Origin: Eudromia elegans
Taxonomy: Eukaryota > Chordata > Aves > Tinamiformes > Tinamidae
DNA: 64,000 nucleotides
Reading direction: 5' to 3'
Assembly (NCBI GenBank): GCA_003342815.1
Contig: PTEX01000340.1
Span: forward strand, 70,061 to 134,060
The stretch's first letter is position 1. Every line of letters begins with the position of its first letter. The position numbers were made by a program, and so were the translations under genes. The notes under the pieces were generated by a model, which saw only the letters and a program-made list of their open reading frames with translations, searched no databases and was not told the DNA's origin. Of the stretch, positions 10,392 through 19,714 are shown piece after piece.

Positions 10392-10685
10392 ACAGAGTCA
10401 CAGAAGAGTTGAAGCTGGAAAGCACCTCTGGAATTCCACAACTGAAGTCAATGGAATCAGGATCTGGTTTGGATTTGGTTTTGTTGTTGTTTTTTTTGTT
10501 TTGTTTTGTTTTGTTTTGTCCACATCCTTGCTCAAAGCAGGTTAATTTAGAACAGGTTGCTCAGGATTTAATATCTTCAGGGATAGAGAATCCACAAACA
10601 CTTTGGGCATACTGGTCCAGTGTTCAATCACTCTTGCTGCATAAAAGGTTTTTCTTTAAACGGAATTTCTGGTGTTTCAAATACC
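10392..10685 (-). mobile_element. CR1 LINE 3' fragment, interrupted
   Basis: The plus strand shows the typical reverse complement of a CR1 3' end: 'cagagtcacagaagagttg' at 10393, then after an interruption 'ctcaaagcagg' (10531), 'aacaggttgctcagga' (10551) and 'ccagtgttcaatcactc' (10617). The conserved CR1 passage between 'cacctctgga' and 'gtccaa' is replaced by an inserted segment of about 85 bp (10432-10518), listed separately. The remaining piece is short and non-coding. Confidence 0.85.
10432..10518 (+). repeat. Inserted duplicate inside CR1, copy 2
   Basis: This segment interrupts the CR1 3' region and apparently replaces about 9 bp of it. Its first 38 bases match 8826-8863 with one mismatch, and it ends in a (GTTTT)n-like tail similar to that of copy 1. 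It lacks a poly(A) end on the plus strand and has no obvious flanking duplication, which argues against simple LINE-driven retroposition. Confidence 0.8.
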
Positions 10686-11580
10686 CCCTACTTATTTTTC
10701 AATCTCAAACCATGAGCTTTTCACATTAAAAAAAAAATATTCCATTTTTGCTTATCCTATCTCCGTAAATTAATCTTTGAAGCTGGATAGAATAAGTAGT
10801 TAAATATCTAAGATGCCTTTAAGCACTCACAGAACAATTTTGCTCAAGGGCAAAAAGCATGAAAGTAGATATGACAATATTACTTTTTGCCTGGAGGGTT
10901 TATATACAGTCCACTTTTGCACTGGTATCACAAAATTTCAGTAATGACTCTGTAAACTTTACTGCAATGCAGAACTGACTGTTTGCTTTGCTTGGGTTAA
11001 GTTGCTTTTGGTTTACTGAAGAGAAATTAAATACCCTTGTTGAACATGATTTCAATTTCTTGTGAGGAAAAGGATTGAATTGTTGCTATACATTTTCCTT
11101 TAGAAACAAGGAATACCTGATAAGTATTTACTAAGGAGTATCTTTTTGGCCGTTTCCTCTCACTTGTTCCCCTAGAAAGAGAGGTCCTCATTGAATGGTA
11201 TGCCTTCTACCACACATGACATTTATTATGTATTGGCTTGAGTTTCTCAGTCTAAGGTTATCAAACATCCCCCAACCTTGTTCTTCCCTGAGCAGTGTTA
11301 AGACTCACTCCCACGATCTAGCATGTTTATTTATATACATATATATATATATAAACTAAACAGAGAAACAGAACCTGACTTATTTCTCTTTATCTCCTTC
11401 TACAGATGGGTTCCTCTACCTAGTGAAGGAGTGTAAGTTTGCCTGCAGAGAAACACTTGATTCAAACAGTTTGTGAATGTGCTTTTGAAATGTCACCCCC
11501 CACCCCACTCCAAACTTGGGTTTTCTGTTATGTGTTTATATCTGGAATCTCTTAAAGAGCTGCTTTTTGTTACAGTTTAA

Positions 11581-12060
11581 GTAAAAATGTATCTGATAAT
11601 CACGTAAAGGATATAACATGATATATATAGATCGTATTCAGATTATATAAGCCTGTTATAAGAAGAATATAGCCTCCTAAGAACATACAGATTTAATTGC
11701 ATAGTAACATTATATGCATTATGCCTGTAAATATTATACATTATTTCATACACACATATATGTGAGTCGTATAATAAAATACATCCTCTAGGCTTTAGGT
11801 ATATATATAAAGATAACAGTATATATTACTGTAATTAATTCTGGTTTTATGCATAATTACTAAAAGTTAATAGGTTCTATTAATATAATCTGATATAAAT
11901 TTTCTATATATTATTGGAGAAGAATCATCTCACAGATTATGCAATTGCTTATTCGTGTATTCATGGAATTAGTTACAATTATAGAATTGATTTTTCCAAT
12001 GTGCTCTACTATTACTCTTACTTTGTATATTAGTAAAATAAATTATATTAGGAATACTCA
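11581..12060. other. Very AT-rich tract, possible matrix-attachment type DNA
   Basis: This is one of the most AT-rich parts of the window, full of ATATAT, TAATTAAT and TTATAT steps and small palindromes such as ACAGTA-TATAT-TACTGT near 11818-11834. Such DNA unwinds easily and is typical of scaffold or matrix attachment regions. That role is inference only. Confidence 0.35.
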
Positions 12061-12292
12061 GCATCGTATTAGCATCTATTTCACTGCCATAAGCTGTGCA
12101 TAATTCTTTTCTGTGTACATAGACTATAGGAAAAGCTTCTGGTAAGAGATGCTGTGCAGTTTACCTACCAAAAAAATGATGAGGCTATGGAGCGTAGGGG
12201 CAGAAGTTTTGACAATGCTCATGTTCCCTAACATGCGCCAAGACCAACAAGCACTGGAGCTGAGTTCAGTGTCCCTTCATAAAAAGGGGTTT

Positions 12293-12400
12293 GCTAGGCA
12301 AGCTGATGCTCACAGCTCCAGCTGCTGCAGCTGTTCCACCTCCTCCATCCCTCTTCCTCGTCTCCTGCATCCTCCTCCCTGGGCAGAGTGGAAACACCCC
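12293..12400. other. GC-richer, pyrimidine-rich patch
   Basis: Contains several overlapping CAGCTG/GCTGCAG steps and a long C/T-rich stretch. In this AT-rich setting it stands out, but no exon or known repeat is recognised. Confidence 0.45.
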
Positions 12401-12697
12401 TGCACCTCTGCAGAAAGTCTCTGGAAGAGCAGCAGTTGTGTTAGGGGCTCTGAGATTGCTTAAGGTGGAGTGTGTGTCCATGTAAGCTCAAACCTAGAGG
12501 AACATTCTGCTGCCATTTCATTCTGCTGCCCTGTTGCTTCTGATCTTGAGGAAACATATGATACCTGCAGGGAAATTGCCCTAGATTGCTGATGAATCAG
12601 TGCCATAGGAGTAAGGGAAAAACAGCTGGGCCTAGGGAAGCAGAGGTTTGTAGATCCAGAGCAAGAAAGGCTCATCTATGTAAGGTAAACCATAAAA

Positions 12698-12766
12698 AAA
12701 GATCTTGGACTGTGTGCCCTCCTGAAATCCTCTCCAAACTTGAATTATTTTATGATTCTATGACTT
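12698..12766 (+). mobile_element. CR1 LINE 3' end, short copy
   Basis: Matches the last ~65 bases of CR1: 'ggactgtgtgccctcctgaa' at 12707, 'ctccaaacttgaattatt' at 12732, ending in the diagnostic tail 'ttatgattctatgac' (12749-12763). This is a 5'-truncated insertion on the strand opposite to the large CR1 that follows. Confidence 0.7.
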
Positions 12767-13152
12767 CAGTTTCTTACTTCCTGGGTGTGTATGACAGCCT
12801 ACCTAAGAAGCAATTTGATACATGCATGGGTAAAATGGACCTGTGCTCAAGTATGCTGGTATAGTGAAGACCAATAGTTGCTCGGCTCTGTTAACATATG
12901 CTATTTGCACCACCAGAGCTGCACTATTAATTACACCAAATCCACGTGAAAAAAATTACATGTCATAAGTGCCCATTTTGTCTTGGAAGCAGTTGTAGAT
13001 TGATTAAAATCCTGTTGGGATTCAGTCCTAAAAGAGCAACATGTATAAAAATAGCAATACGTATAAAAAGATTTCAAGTTAGAATTCAGTGTTTACAGTG
13101 AAAGCCTGTTTGTATTGAGTATTCCTGTGCTTCAGTGTGAGTATTTCACCTA
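12767..13152. other. Unique spacer between two CR1 copies
   Basis: No gene or repeat seen. Confidence 0.5.
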
Positions 13153-14705
13153 AATCATAGAATCCTTAAGTTTGGAAGGGACCTTTAGAGATAATCTAGT
13201 CCAAACCCCTGCACACATAGGGTCACTTAGACCGTGTGGCACAGGGTGGTGTCCAAGCAGGTTTTGAAGATCTCCAGAGAAGGAGACTTCACAGACTCTC
13301 TGGGCAGCCTGTTCCAGGGCTCTGTTGCCCTCAATGTTAAGAAGGTTTTCCTTAAGTTCCTATGTACACTGATCAGATCTCTTCTCAGCCTTCTATTCTC
13401 CAGACTGAAAAGGCCCAGCTCTCTCAACCTTTCCTCATAGGGCAGATGTTCCAGGCCCTTCATCATCTTCATAGCCCTGGGCTGGTCTCTCTCCAGCAAC
13501 TCCGCAGCTTTCTTTTACTGGGGAGCCCAAAACTGGACACAGTACTCCAGTGACCTAACCAAGGCTGAGCAGAGGGGGCGATCCCTTGACTTGCTGGAGA
13601 TGCTCTTGTTAATGCACCCCAGTATGCCATTGGCCTTCTTGGCCACGAAGGCTCTTGTTGACCACCATGATACCCAAGTCCCTGTCTGCAGAGCTGCTCT
13701 CCACAAGGTTGGTCTCCAGCCTGCTCAGGTGTCTAGAGTTATTCCTCCCCAGGTGCAGGACCTTGCACATGTCATTGTTGAATTTCATACAGTTTCTCAT
13801 TGCCCAGTTGTCCAGTCTGTCCAGGTCCCTCTGGATGGCAGCACAGCCCTCAGGGCTATCAGCTGCTCCTCCCAGTTTGGTATCATCAGCAAACTTGCTG
13901 AGGGAGCACTCCATCCCTTCATCCATTTTGTTTTGTTAATGAACAAGTTGAACAGGCCCGGACTGAGGACTGAGCCCTGGGGGACACCACTAACCACAGG
14001 CCTCTAACTAGACTCTACAGCACTGATCACCATCCTCTGAGCCCTGATCACGACCCATCCAGGTAGTTCTCAATTCACCTCACTGTCCACTCATCTAACC
14101 CACCCAGCTTGCCCAGGAGGGTGTTGTGAGGGACGGTGTCAAAAGCCTTGCTGAAGTCCAAGTAGATGACATCCACTGTGCTGACCTCATCTATCCATCT
14201 AGTCACCCCATCATAGAAGACTATCATGTTACTCAAGCTTAATTTCCCTTCATGAATCCATGCTGACTACTCCTGAGCACCTTCTTGTCCTCCATGTGCC
14301 TGGAGACAGCAGCCATCATGCTCTGTTCCATCACTTTTCCAGGGATGGATTTAGGATCACTGGCCTGTAGTTGCCCAGGTCCTCCTTCTTGCCTTTTTTG
14401 AAGACCAAGGAGACATTGGCTTTCTTCCAGTTCTCTGGCACCTCCCCGGTTCTCCAGGACCTTTCAAAGATAAAGAGAGTGGCTTAGCTATGACACCCAT
14501 GAGTTCATGCAGCACTCTGGGGTGCATCCCATCAGAACCCATGGATTTGTGGGTATTGAGTTTCCCTAGGTGCTCTCTGACCCAATCTTCCTCTACCCAG
14601 AGCAAGTTTTCCTCTCTCCAGGCTTCTTCTCTTGTCCCAAGAGTCTGGAATTCCCGAGGGCTGCCCTTGGTAAACACTGAAGCAAAGAAGGCATTCAGTA
14701 AATCT
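13153..14705 (-). mobile_element. CR1 LINE, 5'-truncated, about 1.55 kb
   Basis: The 3' end lies at the left (plus-strand 'aatcatagaatcc' at 13154, the reverse complement of the CR1 terminal octamer), followed by the 3' untranslated part and then reverse-transcriptase coding sequence reaching about 14705, where similarity stops abruptly, as expected for LINE 5' truncation. The endonuclease domain and ORF1 are missing. The copy belongs to the typical bird CR1 group and is moderately diverged. Confidence 0.96.
13227..14701 (-). pseudogene. CR1 ORF2 reverse transcriptase, broken
   Basis: This is the remnant of the reverse transcriptase that copies CR1 RNA into DNA at the target site. Visible blocks, from N- to C-terminal side (right to left): FFASVFTKG near 14670-14695; KSMGSDG (14528-14548); VPQGSVLSPG (13956-13985), the conserved finger/palm block; FADD (13882-13893), the catalytic motif with its two aspartates intact; and the C-terminal block at 13227-13499 ending in a tryptophan-containing WNRLPRE segment. 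The blocks lie in different frames. At least one shift separates VPQG from FADD, and the coding between 14000 and 14350 is badly broken. No functional enzyme can be made. Confidence 0.93.
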
Positions 14706-17421
14706 GAATCACAGATTTCAATATAAAAAAGCCTTTAGAACATTTTGGCTGGATTAAGTGGAAGAAAGAAAAGAGAAAAAAATACCATGTGCAACATATT
14801 TTGGCAACAATTATTTGCCTAGAAGAATTCTTTTTATATTAAGATCTGGTTTAAGAGAGGTTTTAGGACTGATTTGTTTTAGGGTAACTTGTGCTTAATG
14901 AAGAATTTGCTGGCAGGAAAGCTAAGAATTGCAACTTGTTAGACAGTACTGCAGCTAGCAGATTACACCACTGATCCAATCTCATTTAACTGTTAAATAT
15001 TTACATGACATTGATACATATGATTCAAGGACTGTAGAGATCATATATTATCTTTATAGCTACTTGCCTATCACCACTTTCAGACCTCCTGGAGACTGGC
15101 CATCTATGTGGAGGGCAGCCATCCAGAAACACTGATCTGAGAATTATGAAATAAAGATGGATGGGCTGGAATGACTGGTGTTTATTTCATTTAACAATCC
15201 ATCACAGCCATTTGGGGAACAAATTGCCACCTCTGTATTTAAGCCCTGAAAATTTTAAATCCAGAAACAATGAGGGCTATTTTGCAAATATGTAATGTGG
15301 CATAAGGAGGACTGAGAGCTTTGAGAGTAGTAAAATACACTGTCCTTTCAGCTCCATCTACAACACTACCTAGCTAAAGGAAATTAAAAAGACTTAAATA
15401 AAATGAGATAGTCATCTCCAACGTAATAATTCTTCCTGTTCATTTACCCCTTTTACTGTATGCAAATTATCTGTAATCGAATAGATTTCTATTAACTTGT
15501 TTACATTGTGTCTTACTCCAAAAAAATTTAACGGTGTCAGAATCCATCTATGAGACATTAATTAGGTTCTGCATACTGCTACTTGATTTGTTCAGTGTGA
15601 TGACGTACTTTTTTCAGCTTTCTCTCTTGAAGGAATTTGCATCTAAAAATGAGGTAAAATCTACTGATTTAGGTGAAGTTTAGTAACTAATTTTATGTTC
15701 GCAAATTTATTTCTGTTTACTATGTTGAGAACTGTTTGCCAAGTATTAGTATTATTTGTTAATTGACTACAAAACTCAGGCGGTCAGTGAAACTATATGG
15801 TTTCCATTTTGTTCCTTAATTCAACAGTAGCTTTAAGACCAGTGGAGTGAAAGTAAAGATATTTAAAAATTATGAGCAATGTCACTGTCAATATTGGTAA
15901 CAACATGCATTTTTATTATTGCTTGTTAAGATGGGCAAGAATAAATTTATCGAAACAACTAATATCTATATACAATATCTGTAGAAAATAATAAAAATGG
16001 CTAAATTATTGCTAAAGAAAATTTATTAATTACATGTTTTTAAATATTTTTGTGATTTCCAGAAATATACGCAAACAAAAATTCCTGGATGAATCCTTTA
16101 AATATATTCAAAGATACTTATTTATTCTGGAATTCAAACCTTCAGTGTATTTCTTTTCTTTCTAACAAATAAGATTAAAATAGAGATGTTTAAACTGTTC
16201 ATTTCTTAAATTAGATTTTTTTTTCTAGTAAGATCTCTATTTTCAAATAAAACCAGCCTTAAATATCATGAAGAGGATCATAGGAAAGTTTAGAATGATG
16301 GAAATCCAAAGACAGCTTTTCTTAGAAATGCATTTTAATTTCTAAAGTCAATATTTAAAACAAAAATTTCTGAAATATATAACTCCAATGTGCAGATTAT
16401 GGTTTTGTTAGCCAAGCATTATCAGATCCTATTACCATACACACAGGGAAAGATGGATTTAGAAGTGGAAAAAAACATTATAAATATTTTTAGGGACTAA
16501 AAGAATGTATTTTAGAATTAAGTAAGAGAAACAACTGAAAACAGAAAGTACAAAAATCTACGGAAATGCTAAAAGAATGCATGATACAATTGTTGTAAAG
16601 ATTAGCGTATTTTAGCAAACAAATATTTGGGTAACTGAATAAAAAGAGTCTTTATATAAGAATTGCTCTTTTAAAACTTATATGCCATATTCATGCATTC
16701 ATGCATATGGATTTTGCAATTGTAAAGACATCAAATTCCAGGCAGAGGCTTGTGGTGTTCATGGTATTTGAAGAGGGAAGTAAATGAGCACAAGCGAGGC
16801 ACTCTGAGCCCTCCCTCTTGTGGGGCAAAAGCTGAACATCAGGGCACAGATTGCTCCCTGTACACAGTTGGGTTTAAGTATAGCTTCCCCTTGATGCAAA
16901 AGCTACCACAAATGGAATAGTTGCAGTGACACCTGCCTACGAGGAGCGAAGCAGACCAGTTGCCCGAGTCCAGGCTGTCATCTGGCGATTTGGAGGAACA
17001 GCAGTTTCTGGCTCTCTAGACACCTAGGAAAGCTGAGTAGTGCTTTTTCCCTTTAGAAATGCAGAGTGTTTCAATGTTTCAATGGACAAAACCACAAGAT
17101 ATTTCCAAGATAATCACATCAGAAGTCTGATCAGGTTACAACTAATCTTTTTTTTTTTTTTTTTCCCTATTGGATCAGTTTTAAGTTAGTTAGTGTTTTC
17201 TCTTCTAATTCTTTGTCCTTCCCATCTGCTTTGGGAGGAAACTTACTCTTAGTCAAGTAAGAATTGAATGTCTATTCACAACATGTGTTCAGGAAGGCAG
17301 ACCTCAGCTGAACCTGGATTAACAAGAGTAATAAGCATCATCTAATTTTCCACAGAATTATTGATAATTTAACTAAAATGCTTAATGTTTAAATATGTCT
17401 GTATGGAGAGCTTTGAAAGTA
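14706..17421. other. AT-rich unique DNA, no gene seen
   Basis: Very few open frames, almost no repeats. A GC-richer patch at about 16740-17030 contains CpG-bearing words such as 'gaggagcgaagcag' and 'gcccgag' but no clear exon. A T17 run lies at 17148-17164. The lack of recognisable transposons over 2.7 kb could mean conserved non-coding sequence, or simply old unique DNA. Confidence 0.5.
17148..17164. repeat. Poly(T) run, 17 bases
   Basis: Uninterrupted T17, followed by CCCTA. Confidence 0.9.
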
Positions 17422-17637
17422 CTAAGTGCCCTCAATTTGCTGGGCAACAGGCATGGGAATGATGGGATGCTGTGGAGGTGAAAGCAGGCTCCTGATCGCT
17501 TCTCCCCGTCTCTCAAATTTTGCAAGTTTGGGAGCACTATAAAGACAGAGGCCTTGGGCTAAGAAAGTGATAACTATAACACAAATCAAAACAGAAGCAG
17601 TGTCGTATTTGTTACTAAAGGTCTGAGATATTTGCAT
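17422..17637 (-). CDS. Candidate small single-pass membrane ORF (unproven)
   Basis: This minus-strand frame of 71 residues has a short polar start (MQISQTFSNKYDT), one hydrophobic helix (ASVLICVIVITFLAQGLCLY, about residues 14-33), a basic stretch after it (KLAKFERRGEAIR) and a proline-rich tail (SPPQHPIIPMP). Positive residues just after the helix would favour a cytoplasmic C-terminus. The frame holds several CpG-containing codons in otherwise CpG-poor DNA. It could also be a terminal exon, since a pyrimidine-containing acceptor ending CCTTTAG sits inside it at about residue 8. The ATG context is weak and no family is recognised. A chance ORF is the default explanation. Confidence 0.18.
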   Translation of the reverse strand: MQISQTFSNKYDTASVLICVIVITFLAQGLCLYSAPKLAKFERRGEAIRSLLSPPQHPIIPMPVAQQIEGT

Positions 17638-17640
17638 TAG

Positions 17641-19297
17641 ATGATTATCTTTGATGACAGTTTAACTCAACAGGAGCAATGGGAGTAATTAGTTACATGA
17701 TTTACACAAAGGAATAGAGCTAAGAGGTGGCAGACCAACATGAGAGCACAGTGAAAAGGTTTTGTAAAAAGATTGTTAGGGACACTGAAAAGTACAGGAA
17801 ATAAACCCAGAAACTATCCTGATTAGGACCTAGGGTGTCCTAACTTCACAAAAATGAATGCAGGTAGCATTCATTATTAAGCTGAAAGGTAGTCGTCACT
17901 GGTCCCCCAAGTTGCTATGTTGAACAGCTTTATGCTTTTATTGATGCATTTTTCATGTCCACTTATACATTAGAATCATGAAATGTCATGTGAAATCCTT
18001 GCTTGTTGTGCCAGGACTGTTCTCTGATGTGTGTGACAAATTTGGAGAAGAAGCATACATCTCTTTAAGAATATTGAATACTTTATGCTTAGAGGGTTTA
18101 TCAGTACTTTGATCTGTGGAATGAAAACCTCGTTCTAGGATTTTCATCACTTAAAATAATCTGTTTTTTTGTTTTCTGTTTTTGGCTTCTGAAGAGAAGT
18201 TAGAAAGATTCTGAGGAGAATTCCCATAGTCAGAAAACTCAGATAAGAATGATTCTAGATGAAATTTTTATTGGCCTTAATTATTTGAAATAACATATGA
18301 TTGAAAACAACAATTCTAAAGAGACTGTCAAGAGTTCTCACAGAACCAATAGAAACTTCAAAACAGCTTTCAAAGTAAGGTAAGTTAACCTTTAGAAAAT
18401 CCTAGCCTAAATACATAACTTCAAAGACACTTCTGCATCAAGGAATTTGCTTGAGTAAATCATTGGTTTTCTGTTACTAAGTTGCGGTGTGGCAACATCA
18501 TAGTTCAAAGGGCATTTGTTGAGGCTGAGAATGTAAGAGTGAATTTTAGTTTGATAGAAATGCTGCCTGAGGGTTATTGACAGAGTTAGTCCCTGTTCAG
18601 CAGAGAATATTCCAGTTTTCAATTTGGGAAGCAACTGAGGAGAACATCACTGATGGTAAAATTCCTCCTATTTCTCTATTCTCCGAAAGAGTCAGGCATG
18701 TTAGTTATCTCTTATGCACAAAAAAAAAAAACCACCCTGTGTTCTCTTAGAAAGTCTCATAGGGGAGGATCTGGGTGCCAGTGACAGATGGTGGCTGAGA
18801 GACGTTTCTGTTCTGATGTGCATCAAGATGCTTGGATCCACTGGCATTCCAGTAACCATCAATTTGATTCTGTATGCCTTTCTGGAATCTGCATTTTGCA
18901 TAAATGGATTTTTCCTCTCTTCTTCTCTCACTGAATGATTCATTTCTGTTTTTAGAATCCATGAATGGCTTTCTGCCTGTATTTTTAACCACCTTAGCAT
19001 TGCTCATTGGCACTACATTTTGTTGGCATAATGAGAAAACAAAACAAAAAATCCCCTCACAAATAGGAAGAATGTCGGTATTTATAGAGGCTTACAAGAT
19101 AAAGGATTTGTAAGAGACACTGAGAAACCATTGAGACAGAGATCTCATGGTCTTTTGTAACTGAAGGATTATTTAGCCTTTGGATCATCTCTTTGGGACA
19201 GTCCACAAATGAAACAGGGCTCTAAACTTGAGCCTTTCCTTGAGTCATATGCATTTCTACTTATGTTGGGCTAGACATATTTGTCTAACATGTTTTC
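17641..19297. other. Unique DNA, no gene seen
   Basis: ORFs at 18407-19113 overlap on both strands without recognisable domains. An A12 run lies at 18720-18731. No known transposon is seen. Confidence 0.5.
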
Positions 19298-19714
19298 AAG
19301 GAAGGAAGGAAGGAAGGAAGGAAGGAAGGAAGGAAGGAAGGAAGGAAGGAAGGAAGGAGGGAAGGAAGGAGGGAAGGANNNNNNNNNNNNNNNNNNNNNN
19401 NNNNNNNNNNNNNNNNNNNNNNNNNNNNNNNNNNNNNNNNNNNNNNNNNNNNNNNNNNNNNNNNNNNNNNNNNNNNNNNNNNNGGAAGGAAGGAAGGAAG
19501 GAAGGAAGGAAGGAAGGAAGGAAGGAAGGAAGGAAGGAAGGAAGGAAGGAAGGAAGGAGGGAGGGAAGGAAGGAAGGAAGGAAGGAAGGAAGGAGGGAGG
19601 GAAGGAAGGAAGGAAGGAAGGAAGGAAGGAGGGAGGGAAGGAGGGAGGGAAGGAGGGAGGGAGGGAAGGAGGGAGGGAAGGAAGGAAGGAAGGAAGGAAG
19701 GAAGGAAGAGGAAG
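19298..19714. repeat. (GGAA)n microsatellite with GGGA variants
   Basis: A tetranucleotide array of GGAA or AAGG units, more uniform at the left and increasingly interspersed with GGGA units at the right (19555-19680). It is interrupted by an N gap. Frames through it would give endless KEGR or EGRK repeats and are not genes. The right part contains G-tract patterns able to form G-quadruplexes. Confidence 0.98.
19379..19483. other. Assembly gap, 105 N
   Basis: Unknown bases inside the GGAA array. The true array length is not known. Confidence 1.

Larger units (their letters stand above)
10686..12697. other. AT-rich unique DNA, no gene seen
   Basis: There is a (TA)n stretch at about 11336-11353, then a very AT-rich part (11581-12060, listed separately) and a GC-richer, pyrimidine-rich part (12293-12400). 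ORFs at 12149-12485 overlap on both strands and read through low-complexity CAGCTG and TCC triplets, so they are not taken as genes. Confidence 0.5.

Noticed and set aside
13591..14007. 138-codon plus-strand ORF
   Set aside because: Antisense shadow of the CR1 reverse transcriptase.
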